Shown here: piece by piece, positions 1-10,790 of the stretch | Layout: each line of letters begins with the position of its first letter | Numbering within the stretch: the first letter of the stretch is position 1 | NCBI GenBank assembly: GCA_003550325.1 | Contig: QKWP01000232.1 | Location: 210,589-274,588 of the forward strand | From: Gigaspora rosea | Lineage: Eukaryota > Glomeromycota > Glomeromycetes > Diversisporales > Gigasporaceae | DNA length: 64,000 nt | Direction: 5' to 3' | Position numbers and translations under genes: made by a program | The notes under the pieces: model-generated | The model's input: only the letters and a program-made list of their open reading frames with translations | Told to the model about the DNA's origin: nothing | Database searches by the model: none

Positions 1-249
1 TTTTTTATTAAGTAACTCTTTCTTATTGCTTAATTGAAAGTTGTAGAGCAAATTCTTGTAATTCTAATGGTAGTAAAATCATCAAAAATCGGTTTGATAG
101 ATCATAAGATACGAGTATTTTTCAATTGTTTACTATAGAGTTTTTTCTTATGAATTGAAGCACATGACGTTCCACTTACTATATAAGGTAATAGTCACAT
201 GCCCGCCGATGTTTACTATGAAATTTGTTCCCTTTAACTGCGGACTACT

Positions 250-478
250 AATTAATCGTTATATATCGTTGTGATCAAAACACTGTGTAATCGTTATATA
301 TTGTTTTAAATAATTCTGATTATAATCGATTTGTAGATATATAACGATTTAATATAGAAAATGATATATATCGATTTAGATATATATCGATTTTTAACCA
401 GTTAATCGATATATATCGTTATTATTTAATCGATATAAAATGATTAACTGTTATATATCGATTAATATCTATATATAA
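250..478. repeat. Cluster of ATCGATATATATCG-like palindromes
   Basis: Eight or so near-copies of a palindromic motif of the form ATCGATATATATCG or AATCGTTATATATCG lie within about 230 bases, in both orientations. No coding potential is seen. It directly precedes the 0.46-kb tandem array and may be its edge or the subterminal part of an unrecognised TIR element. The first 250 bases show nothing I can name. Confidence 0.5.
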
Positions 479-489
479 AATTTCCTGAT

Positions 490-2225
490 GATGATCACAT
501 TTTGGATATAATTATGATTCTATAAGAATCGTTAAAAAATTAGTAATCATTAGATAATCCGGATGGCAAAAAAATTTTGACCTGAAAATGTGTAAAAGTA
601 ACAATGTAGTAATGCTTTACTAATCATGAGGTAACGTAATAATAAGGGTCATTAGGGCTTATTAATTTACATTTAGTATAAATGTAGTAATCGGTCAGAA
701 ATTGCATCAAACAGTAATTGAATTGGCTAATTTGGTCAGGTGACAAAATCGATACACAACTGTATGCAGTTTAGGCTGATTTGGTATTATGATCAACAAT
801 TGCTAACGAATTTGAATCGTGATGCCATAATGCAGGTTATATAACCAACTAAAAGCATTAAAGCATAATAACCGATCTTATGCTATATTAGTTTTAGTAC
901 AATGATTACATTTTGAATATAACTATGCTTCTATTAGTTGGTGGATTGATATAAAACTACGAACTTTAAGAATTATCAGAAAAATTAGCAATTATTAGAT
1001 AATCTGGTCAGCAAAAATTCTGACCAAAAATTTACAACCTGAAAATAGAGGTGTACCCGAAATAAATTTCAAATTCCGGATAACCCGCCCATTTACCAGA
1101 TTATTACCGGGTCACAAACCGGATTGTTTTAAAAAATCTGGGTTACCCGGGTGACCCAGTTGATCTGGTTTGTTTGATTGGCTAATGCAAAATTGAGGTA
1201 GCTCTTAATGGTATGTAAATTTTTTAGAGATTGTACCCGTTAAAAAATTTAAGCTCTGGGTTACTCACCCGTTTACAACATTATAAACTGGGTCATCTTA
1301 ATAATCCGGGTAACCCAGTTTGCTTTGATTGGTTGATGCAAACTCATAAATTCTCTTATATGCATTTTTTTAAAAAAAAACTACGTATAATGATAATGGT
1401 AACTGATAAATTTATTTAATTTTTATGTATAAAATTTAATATATAAGTTTAACCGGCCTAAAAATCATTCAGCAAATTTTACAGGTGCCCCGAGAATCAT
1501 GATAATAGCCGTAACATAATCAGTTTATTCTCCAATGGCTAGAGGTCATCAGAAAATATACTGGGTTTAAATAATAATATTTAAAATGACCTCACTCCCA
1601 ACGGACATATGTACTGTACATACGTTTGTACGTCACATTATCATGCTTATCCGGGTCACCCAGTTAATGATAGCTATGACCCGGTTGACAGGTGTTAACT
1701 GGGTTACCCGGGTAATGCTTATACGGGTACAAGCTCTATCTGAAAATATATAATAATTTGATAATGTAGTAATGCTTTACTATTTATGAAGAAATGAAGT
1801 AATAATAAAGTCTTTGAACTTATTAACAATACCGTAGAAATGCAGTAATCGGTTGGAAATTGCATCGTACGTCAGTTGAGTCGGCTAAATTTGTCAGGTG
1901 ACAAAATTTCCCATAACATCGTAAAGAATTTATTACACAATATTGTATGTGATTAAGATTAATTTGGTACTATCATTCGTTAATGAATTTTAATTGTGAT
2001 GTTATTTTCTGATCATAACTTGGGTTGTATAACCAATAAAAAGTGTTAAAGCACAATAATTTGATTATATTGCTACATGGTTTTAGCACATTGATCACAT
2101 TTGGTTATAACCATAATTCTATTGGTTGGTAGATCAACATAAAACTACGAACTATTAAGAATTGCTGAAAAAATTAGTAATTATCAGATAATCTAGACGG
2201 GAAAAATTCTGACTAAAGATTTACA
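490..2225 (+). repeat. Tandem array of ~0.46-kb units, interrupted by an element
   Basis: Two diverged full units (about 582-1038 and 1749-2225) and a partial unit tail (about 490-581) share long stretches in the same order: AATGTAGTAATGCTTTACTA, the GTAGTAATCGGT block, the CAGGTGACAAAAT block, the GATNACATTT block and an end near CTGAAAATA. The partial copy lacks about 35 bases inside the tail. The units are non-coding. The junction between the two full units is occupied by the TIR element at 1048-1739. What the unit is (satellite or duplicated MITE) is not clear from one window. Confidence 0.75.
1048..1739. mobile_element. Non-autonomous TIR element, MULE-like (9-bp target duplication)
   Basis: The element is flanked by a perfect 9-base direct repeat, CTGAAAATA, at 1039-1047 and 1740-1748. 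The ends are imperfect inverted repeats: GAGGTGTACCCG on the left and, reverse complemented, ATAGAGCTTGTACCCG on the right. The interior has many copies of ACCCGGGT/GGGTNACCC motifs and an internal near-duplication (about 1140-1190 and 1305-1350). No transposase is present. Target duplications of 9-11 bases are typical of Mutator-like elements, so that assignment is inferred from target-site length only. Confidence 0.7.
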
Positions 2226-2529
2226 AAAGACTCTAGAAATTAATCTTTAGTGAATGTAATTTTTTCTTAGTATTTGCTAATATATAAGGGAGATGGGGGT
2301 ATTGTGGACAGGTTAAAGTTTCTGCTAGCGAAACTTTTTTATTATTATATAAAATTCTCTGCTACAATTATCATATAAACTATACCTAATGTGGAATAAA
2401 ACTATTATAAAAAAAGCATTGTACGACATACTACTTTGGGACGTAAATGATTGTTAAGTAAGGGGATATAAAATTCTAATTTTGGTGGGGGTGGGGGTAT
2501 TGTGGGCAATCCAAAAAAAATTTTTTTTT

Positions 2530-4648
2530 TATACAGTTCTAATTCGCTTTTTTTGGGTTTTTACTTCCTTTTGTCATTCCATTTCTTCCTTTTGTCGTGC
2601 CCTTTCTTCCTTTTGTCATACCCTTTCTTCCTTTTGTTGTTCCCTTTCTTCTTTTTGTAGTGCCCTTTCTTCCTTTCTTTGAGCTGCTATTTCTTTTTTC
2701 GATTTGCTTCCTCAATTTTTTTATTCGCTTCTTCTCTTGCAGTTTTCAACTGCTCACAACTCTCTCCACAAGTAAGGAGCCGCACAAACGGGAGTGTTTT
2801 TCTTTTTTGGGCGAAGTCGACTCAGATTCCTGTTGATCTGACAAGACTTTTGGTGTTTCAACTATACTTGCTGGCAAAACCCGGACAAATTCTAAATAGT
2901 AAAAAAACAATTGCTATTTATAAAAAATTAAATCAAATAAATAATCTTAATATTTTGTAAATATATTATTTATAACTATAAGAATATATACAATTTGTTT
3001 AAATAAAGGTTATTAATAAAGTTTTTAAGATATTAGCTTTGCAAGAGTTTGGGATTTGGGATTTGGGATGACGGACAAATCCCAAACTATAGTAAGTCGG
3101 GATTTTGCCAACATGTATAGTTTCAACTCGAGAGGTTCGAAGGACTGGATACTTGAGGGCTGAACGTAGAGAACACGTTCCTGGGTTTTTATAAGTTTCT
3201 AATTCCTCCTTTACTGCTGCAAATTGAGTTTTTAATATTTCATTTTCCTGTTTTAACATTTCGTTTTCATTTTTAAGAAGTTTTTTTTTCTTTTTCTAGC
3301 AGAGCAACATTTGAACGACGATGATTTAGTTTGTTAGGTAATGGTTGAGACGATTCGACAAGTTGCACAGAAGGTTGTTTATTAGTTGAAGGTTGGTTAG
3401 TTGAAGGTTGGTTAGTTAAAGGTTGGCTATTTGTAGGGACTATATCAAATCGCTCTGTTGCAAGCGAAGGGTCTAAGCGATCTGAACTAATTGCGTCAGG
3501 GTTAAACGGCCATATTCCCGTGCTTTGAAATGCGTTATAAATAGCTGTTGGTGTATAAGTTTCAAGAAAAGCTGGGCCAAGAACTTTCGCAAAGGTATGT
3601 TTTGTTACTATTTTGCCATTATTATCGTTTCGATATTTGTCACATTCTTTTCCATATTCATTTTTTAATTTCGCAAAAGGAATTTTGGACGGTTGTAAAA
3701 CGTGGGTCGTATGTGGTGGCAGTGCATAGAGAAGGATTCAATTTTTACGACAGAACTCAACACTCATATAGCTTATGTGGCTCTTGTGGCCAACAAGCAT
3801 TAATAATACTGGGCGGGCGGGAGGGACAGAGCTAATAAAGTGGGTAAGATACATTTGAAAAAGGTCTTCTTGCATGTACCCACTATTAGTAACACCCATC
3901 ACAGTTCCAGGAGGTGCTCCTTCCAATAGGCCAGGAATTACACAGGCGCCCTTATAAATTATTAAGGGAGGGATATACGATCCAGCGGCCGAAATTGTAG
4001 GCACAACGGAAATATGGTCATGGGAATTTTTGTGCACAACTTTATGAATTTGTCGAAATCCTTTTTTTGCTATTACTTTTTCTAATTTAGGTATAAGAAC
4101 AAAACCGGTTTCGTCCATATTCCAAATTTGCATGGGAGTAAGTGAATTTTCATCAATTATGTTTTTAAGTTTATCAAAATGATCTCTAACGATTGTTGCG
4201 TTTGCTCTTTGTGCCTGAGCTTCGGATAACTCTTGGGGGACACAAAATAATAGCTCGGGTGATCTTTCATAAAACGGGACCACCAGTCTCGACCTGGCCC
4301 ACTATCATTAAACGGATGTGGTCGTTTATTATTCCGCATTATTTCCATTACACAGTAGTTAACATTAGACCTAGTTAAACCAAATCCAAGCTTTTGCATG
4401 TTAATGCAATAGCCGATGAGTTGGTTTTCTTCGTGCTCAGTTAGGACGGTAGGTGGGCCCCGACGTTTGGGTGGGCCGTCATTTTTTATTGCACGATCGA
4501 GGGTGGTCCTTGGGATTCTATATTCTTTTGCTATTTTATTTACACTTGGATTGGGTTGGTTTTTGTACTCTGTAAGTGCAGCGAGAATTGCTTTATGCCG
4601 ATTATCGTTGAGCTCATGTTGGTTATTATTATTAGAGGCTTTTGGCAT
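2530..4648 (-). pseudogene. pogo-like transposase (HTH_psq, HTH_CENPB, DDE_1), degraded
   Basis: Reading leftward from an ATG at 4648, the N-terminus holds a psq-type helix-turn-helix (AKEYRIPRTTLDRAI, about residues 40-55), then a CENP-B-type DNA-binding region with DWWSRFMKDHP near residue 125. A one-base loss near 4256 shifts the frame; the DDE domain continues in the other frame with IWNMDETG (first catalytic Asp) and LLMLVGHKSHIS, where the usual Asp of LxLDGHxSH is Val. A further shift near 3780 leads to LPPHTTHVLQP, but the Asp expected just after it (LQPLDV in the family) is absent. Lysine-rich coiled coil follows to about 2540. The enzyme would cut and rejoin transposon ends in the nucleus; two of three catalytic positions are lost, so this copy is inactive. 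Confidence 0.85.
2570..2682. repeat. 21-bp minisatellite at the 3' end of the transposase
   Basis: Five tandem units of the form TTCCTTTTGTCATTCCATTTC-type sequence (21 bases, partly degenerate). On the minus strand they encode a Lys/Gly/Arg-rich seven-residue repeat, such as KGRKGMT, at the very C-terminus of the degraded transposase. It looks like replication slippage within a low-complexity basic tail. Confidence 0.7.
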
Positions 4649-5210
4649 TTTATTTTACCTACGTATTGAAAAAAAAATAATAATACATGAATGTATGAAA
4701 ATCGTTTCGTATTAAAAAAATAATACTAAAAAAAAAAAAAAAAAAAGTAAAAAGTAAAAATTGTTAATTAAATTGAATCACGGGTTGAATAAAGTGAACG
4801 TAACTTGTTAACGTGACTGATACACGTGAAATGAAACATGACAACTGAGAGTTTTTATATCGTTGTACCGGGGCACTACAAACTCCAAAAAGGGGATGTG
4901 TAAGGAGGCATGTTCGATCACATTCAATTATTTTTCCTCTCTAATGCGCATCGAAACAGATCACTCTACATGATTGTACATGCGTATGTGCGAGTATAAG
5001 TGTATACGCGTTTTTAATACCTTTACTGCTACAATGTCTTAAAGAGCCACTAATAAAAATGGTTAAAATTTAAACTTTGAAGTCTTAGAATTTATTACTA
5101 TAGTTAACTTAATGTTTACGGCTAATCTTTTTAGTACAATACTTCGCTTTAATTATGTTACAATTATAATATAATTAAATAAAAAGTTGATTTTTGCTTA
5201 AATGTATATA

Positions 5211-5321
5211 TCTTGCGACCTAGTGATCGGAACTGGATAATTTTTATACCATTCGATTCGTATCTTTGAGACGAATTGAATGGTATAAAAATCATCTAAT
5301 TTCGATCACTAGATCATAAGA
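5211..5321. repeat. Near-perfect hairpin, ~51-bp arms
   Basis: Two inverted arms (about 5211-5261 and 5271-5321) with a 9-base loop share CTAGTGATCG and TTTTTATACCATTC. It lies just inside the right terminus of the pogo-like element and does not match that element's own ends. It could be a tiny fold-back element inserted later, or a subterminal structure of the transposon. Confidence 0.6.
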
Positions 5322-5536
5322 TATTCCACTTGACCACAATACCCCCCTGTCCACAATACCCTATCTCCCTTATAATATTTTTTATTAATATGTTTTTTTA
5401 TCTATTGCAGATCACTTGTTCTTGTTTTACATTTGCACTTGCGTTTGTTATTGCACTCGACAGCTTTTCTTTAAAAAATCTTACATGGAGTTCTCATCTG
5501 AAGTGTCTTATTTCCGCAGTCACATCCCAACATTCT

Positions 5537-6261
5537 TCCTATAAGAAAAGTGGTTCAGGGTATGGTACGGAAAATCAATGTATATGCACGGGATAGTACG
5601 GACCGTGTGGTGCGTATAGGCACGTTTTACAGAATGGCACGATTAAAAATAACACAGATACTATGGTAATGGGGTGGCACGTTATATTACGTCACACAGA
5701 ATGGCACGTATTTGGTGGCATGCATATGCACATTGTACGTGATGGCACGTCAAATTATATGGAATGGCACATGTTAAAAATGACACGTACTGGCTCGTTT
5801 CACAGAGTACTATATGAACGAAGGTCACAAACGATTTTTTTTAAAAATAGTTGCAATATCTCAAAAACTCGCAAGTAAGCCTGCTCTGGTATCTTAAGGA
5901 AAAAGATTCCTTGCAAGATTTTACACATTTGCAGTTGTTTTAGCTTCCAGATATGTACATACTTCAACTATTATCCGGTCCTCTTCTAATAAAATGTCTG
6001 GACGATAAATTTATATTTACTTACCCGTTCCACTCACGTGCCATCTCACGTGTCAATTGGCTTAGTAAACTGCTACAAAAGGCACGGACGATTTACGTGA
6101 TTTCACGTTAAATTGGCATGTGTATACAGATCAACACGGTCCGCCGATTCCCGTGCCTACTCAAACCATGCATGTGCAAACCCAACCCATAGCACATGCC
6201 ACTCGACCACGTGCCTATACACTGTTTTTCCGTGCGATCCCGGACCACTTTTCTTATAGGG
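5537..6261 (+). mobile_element. CCCTATRAR-family TIR element, copy 1 (3-bp target duplication)
   Basis: Ends match over CCTATAAGAAAAGTGG and its complement and are bordered by TCT direct repeats (5534-5536 and 6262-6264). Subterminal DNA on both sides is packed with GGCACGT/ACGTGCC and TGGTACGG motifs. The interior (about 5770-5940) is homologous, in reverse, to the interior of the copy at 45915-46558. No ORF resembles a transposase. Three-base target duplications with dense subterminal repeats fit CACTA (EnSpm) elements, although the terminal bases are CCC and not CAC; PIF/Harbinger is the alternative. Confidence 0.75.
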
Positions 6262-6459
6262 TCTCTATTCGCAAATCTAAGTAAAAATGCCCTCGTAGTT
6301 GTCACATTTTGCGCTCTATCTATCAAATTCCAATCCATATTAACCAGCGTACTATCTATATACCGATCAATCTTACACTATTCATCATATTTGATTGATC
6401 CTAATTTTACTCAACTTTACTTTGTAAAGTATCAATTCTTTTTACCGTTATACATCGGC

Positions 6460-7001
6460 TGAACCTTCCTTTTAATTTCCGCTACAGCCTTTTCTACCGT
6501 CAGTCGTATCGCTCTTTATAAAGATCTTTCCAATGCCAGTAACTGTAAATCTGGTATCACCCATTCTTGTGTTACAGTATTTCCCTCACCAGCTATTGCC
6601 CTCTGTTCAAAATTACCTCTGTCTGCAACACCCTCTAAACCAATACTGCTTCCCTCTTCTCACGCTTTTCTCTTTCGACCACTATTCGCCATTCTACCTT
6701 TTTTCTTCGTTACACTAACCACTCTCTCTACTAATCTCTCAACAACTCCCACCTACAACAAACCTTCACCACTACATAGCAACCTCAACGTTTCCACTGG
6801 CAAACGGCCCAGTGTGTTCTTTAACCCATGATGCCATTTTTCTAAATTATTTCCTAGACTATCCTCCGGAGCCAACACAGCTGGAAATACCCCACGAACT
6901 TCATTCTCGTCTTTTGTTAATATTATTATTCTCACTTCTGTATTTGACCACGTGGTGTTAACGACGAAGCTAGACTTGTGCTGAGCTAGCAGTAAAGACA
7001 A
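6460..7001 (-). pseudogene. Unrecognised relic reading frame
   Basis: One minus-strand frame stays hydrophilic and protein-like from 7001 to about 6460, broken by three in-frame stops (near 6755, 6662 and 6520). Readable pieces include RGVFPAVLAPEDSLGNNLEKW, trimmed here to FPAVLAPEDSLGNN, and VEKAVAEIKRKVQP. The + strand is strikingly pyrimidine-rich here and G+C is higher than in the neighbours. I do not recognise the family. It could be chance in a skewed sequence. The following stretch to 7190 holds nothing else I can support. Confidence 0.22.
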
Positions 7002-7623
7002 AAGAGGGAGAACAATTTCCTACTTTTCTCCTCTTAAATAGCCAATTTTCATGACCTCATACTTACTCATTCACAACATCCTCACTTAATACATCATCCT
7101 TACGCATTCCCATACCCACGATATCCGTCACCACAACCTCATACTTATAAGTCATCATTGCTACGTCATGGACCTGGGATTCGGTATCGTAACAAATGGA
7201 TGCCTGTGACTTTGTTCACGGCATCTCATAATAATAAATGAGATAATAATTACTCGATTAGTTTTCCCACGTTCAGGTCCATTTTTTGGATATCGACCAA
7301 TCAAAAACGTTTAAACGGACAAACTCTGAATTAGATGGTTTAGATTTGAAATCTACACATCAATCATTACTGACTATGGTAACATAACTAACACAATATT
7401 TCATTCCTGAAATTACAATTTGACTTAGCAAAAAATTTCAACGCAATTTTAATTATACGTTTCTTTAATTATCAATTATTAAATAAAAAAATCTGCACAT
7501 GCTTAAAGTTTACGTTCTTCGATTTGGTGATCGACATAACCTGACAGTTCAGACGAGACGCGTCATACTCCATTGTTTTGATCAGAATAGATCATCTGAT
7601 TGGTGCACATCCCACGGTCCTAC

Positions 7624-7631
7624 TATTTATA
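7624..7631 (+). promoter_or_regulatory. Candidate TATA element of F-box copy A
   Basis: TATTTATA lies 64-71 bases before the ATG at 7695 and is conserved in sequence and spacing in the second duplicate. Function is inferred. Confidence 0.4.
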
Positions 7632-7694
7632 GACTATGTCGAAAACATTTCCTATAACTCCTTTCTATTTTTATAAACACAAAACTATCGAACT

Positions 7695-9187
7695 ATGGTG
7701 TCGAAAATACATATAGGTTATATGCCAGAATTAATGGAGAATATTCTTAATAATCTAAATGATGAAATTTATTCCTTATACTCGTGCGCACTTGTGAGTC
7801 GACATTGGTGCAAAATGGCAGTACCTATTCTTTGGCAAGATCCATTTTCATCCGATCGAAGGCCTTTATTCATTTCTAAATATTTTTCATCTCTTGGAGA
7901 AGACGAAAAATTCATTTTAAAAGATTTAGAAATAAACGAAGAACTTTCCAATACAATATTTGATTATGCAAAATTTTTAAAGGTCCTTAATCTATGGAAT
8001 TTAGAAAATAAAGTTAGAAAATGGATCTTTTTCAAGTTTAGTTATGCAAAGGTGAATCACATAATTAATTTACTGATCAAATTATTCATTGAAAGTGGCG
8101 CCACTTTGCATAAATTAGATTTAAGCATTCCAGTATGGCTTGAATTAAAGCCAGTAAATTTTATTTATTAGAAGAAAATAAGCAATTTTTCTCGCGAACC
8201 CAACATCTATGTTTGGGCAAAATATCAGATAATCTCATTGGATGTGTTACTACATTATTAAAAGCCTTGGCAAAAAGTACTACGAAAATTAGTACTATTG
8301 AACTTCAATGGTTTGAGTCTATTTATGAGCCACAGATGCTTCATGCTTTTATAAACATTATTAAATCACAAGAGCAACTTAGGCTGTTTTCCCTAACCTG
8401 TGATTATTCTACAGAATTCTATGGCATCATTTCAGCTTTAGAAAGTCAAAAAAACTCATTACAGAAAGTTATATTAGATAATTGTGATTTTAGTGCAGAG
8501 TTCGAAGTACTGAATAAATGTAAAAATTTAGAAACACTACATATTGGAAATTGCTCTACGCGACTGTTGAAATTATTAGATTATAAAGTCAGCACTTTAG
8601 AGGTGATTGATTTCCAGAATTATGCTATGCCATTAATTTTCGAAAAGTCTGGCAAATTATTACAACGATTATACCTTGTGTTAGATGGAGAATTTCGAGA
8701 TGAATCGGAACCGTTACTAGAAGCACTTTAAATCCTTCTGTCCAAATATTACATACCTCAGTATTCAAGGTATTGGGTTTTCCACACAACTTGTAGAACT
8801 TATTGGTAATTTACAAAAACTTCAATTTCTCTCATTATGGTGCGATGATGTTGACGACATACCAGAAGAAATTCTGAAATTACGAGTTATTCAATTTTCA
8901 GAAAAATTGCCGTTAACATTGAAATATTTTAACTTAGGGAATACTTGGTTAGAACCATATACAGATATTTTGTTAAATCATTGCAATGCACCTTTAAAAA
9001 AAAAATGCCAATTTATCGGCTTAATAACGAGAGAATTTCCAAAGCACTAGTCGAATTTTGCATTCGAAACAAAACTTTGAATTATGTGGGTGTAGATGAA
9101 TATTTAGACTTAGATAATAATATTAGAAAGGAAGTGGAAAACTATGTTGAATTAGTACCATATGAATATATTGTTGTTGATTATTAA
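7695..9187 (+). pseudogene. F-box protein, tandem copy A, frameshifted
   Basis: The ATG at 7695 opens an F-box-like domain at about residues 10-50: MPELMENILNNL, CALVSRHWCKMAVPILWQDP. The rest resembles the leucine-rich C-terminal part of F-box proteins, which bind substrates for SCF ubiquitin ligases while the F-box binds Skp1. Compared with copy B at 10791, this copy has lost one base near 8165, gained one near 8730 in GAAGCACTTT, and gained two in an A-run near 9000, so it is read in three frames and ends in frame at 9187. The N-terminal 158 residues could still be made. The family is known to be expanded in glomeromycete fungi; a specific substrate cannot be inferred. Confidence 0.8.
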
Positions 9188-9896
9188 TTTCTATGAATTT
9201 CTTTATCTTCGGATAAACAAGTTTTCATACTTTATCATTGTATTCTTGTCAATGTTGTTAAGCCGACAAAACTGTAAATCATTATATAAAATACAATAAA
9301 ACTAGCACAAATCTCCAATAATAAATCATTCGCAATTCACAAATTTTAGGATTTTGCCAGTTAAATAAAATATCATTTTAATTATTTAATATTGAATTTG
9401 CAAATTTACAGTATAAGGTACTATGCGCGTAGGATCTTCGGTTCTATATAGCTAGAATAAATGTTGTAAAATATTGTAAAAAAATACAAATTTGGAGCTG
9501 TCATACGTACGTACGTATGTATGTACAAAACATGTGCTTTACATATAGACTTTCTCGTTAAATAAATGTTCATAATTAAGTTTATAGTTTAATATTTAAT
9601 TTCTACATAGAACAGGTAAAATTCTTTTCTACAAATCTTAAATCTTCTATATCTGATACAAATATAAAAAACTATTCAATCGCTCATTTGATATCATGAG
9701 TTACGATCATGATCTTGTGACAAATAGATGTCTTTAACTTTGTTCACGGCATATATTAATTATTTAAGCATTCCTTTTATTACCACATGCTTTTTATTTA
9801 TTAATTATTATTGCTCGATCAGCTACTTTATTATATTCATTATATTTAAATCGAATTAAAATAGTAAAGTATAATTTTTTCTACAATATTTTCAGT

Positions 9897-10026
9897 TCAC
9901 ATTGGGTTATTCATCACTATATCTGGCACTTCCAATTCAAATAATTCAATGACTTCATCGATTTTTGCTTTTTTTTCATTGGCCTTGTCTTGGTTTTTCT
10001 CCAATTCGGCAATTTTATAAAATTAG
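9897..10026 (-). pseudogene. Short coiled-coil C-terminal coding fragment
   Basis: A minus-strand frame of about 42 residues, between an upstream stop and a TGA at 9897-9899, reads KIAELEKNQDKANEKKAKID and ends EVPDIVMNNPM. The Lys/Glu heptad pattern and natural ending look like the C-terminus of a real protein rather than random AT-rich DNA. It lies in the DNA unique to the second duplication unit. No parent family is recognised. Confidence 0.3.
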
Positions 10027-10726
10027 ACAATGCTATAAAATAGAATATAATTTATTTAAAAAATATATATATAGTTAACTTGATATTTAAATGAAATAAA
10101 GCTAAAGCTACTATTATAAAATGAATCATAAATACTTATTCTTAATTAACAATTGTCTATAAATCATAAAAGCCATCATGATACAATCAAATTTTGCTAC
10201 AAATTTGCTGCATTTTAAATTTGATTAGTCGACTCAATCATTAATCATTTTGGGCAGAAATGAGTAACTTAATTTTTTTAAAAATTGTCAATAACTTAAA
10301 ATTTATCTATAAATAGCCTTCTACGTATTAAAAAAAACATGCGGGATTTTAATACCTAAATTTCTGTTATAATGATAACTCTAACTTAAATTTACATTTG
10401 AAATCTACATCAATCATTACCGACTATGGTAACATAACGAAAAAAAAAACCGCATAAAAATTTCAGCGCAAACTTTAATTCTACGTTTCTTTAATTATCA
10501 ATTATTAAATAAAAAAATCTGCACATACTTAAAGTTTACGTTCGATTTGGTGATCGACATAACCTGATAGTTCAGACGCGACCGCGTCATACTCCATTGT
10601 TTTGATCAGAATACGTCACTCGACGTCCCGAATAATTACTATCTCGGGTAATAAAAAAAAAAAACACGTCATACCGGTACTACATTGTTTTGATTAGATC
10701 AGATCATCTGATTGATGCACTTCCAC

Positions 10727-10734
10727 TATTTATA
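10727..10734 (+). promoter_or_regulatory. Candidate TATA element of F-box copy B
   Basis: TATTTATA lies 57-64 bases before the ATG at 10791, matching the element upstream of copy A; the surrounding CCACTATTTATAGATTATG block is conserved between the duplicates. Confidence 0.4.
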
Positions 10735-10790
10735 GATTATGTTGATAAAATTTTCTTCTATTTTTATAAACATAAACCTACATACAAACT

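Larger units (their letters stand above)
2287..5370 (-). mobile_element. pogo/Tigger-like DNA transposon, ~3.1 kb, TA target site
   Basis: Inverted terminal repeats of about 28 bases, AGGGAGAT then GGGTATTGTGGACAGG with one indel between arms, begin at 2287 and end at 5370, each bordered by TA (2285-2286 and 5371-5372). A second GGGGGTATTGTGG motif lies inside the left end near 2488 and a matching one abuts the right terminus near 5337. The minus strand carries a decayed transposase with psq-type HTH, CENP-B-type HTH and DDE domains. Size, TA target site and domain order fit the pogo branch of the Tc1/mariner superfamily. The copy looks dead because the transposase is interrupted and has lost catalytic residues. 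Confidence 0.85.

Noticed and set aside
2482-2960. Plus-strand Cys/Ser/Phe-rich frames
   Set aside because: Antisense shadow of the lysine-rich transposase C-terminus and its 21-bp minisatellite.
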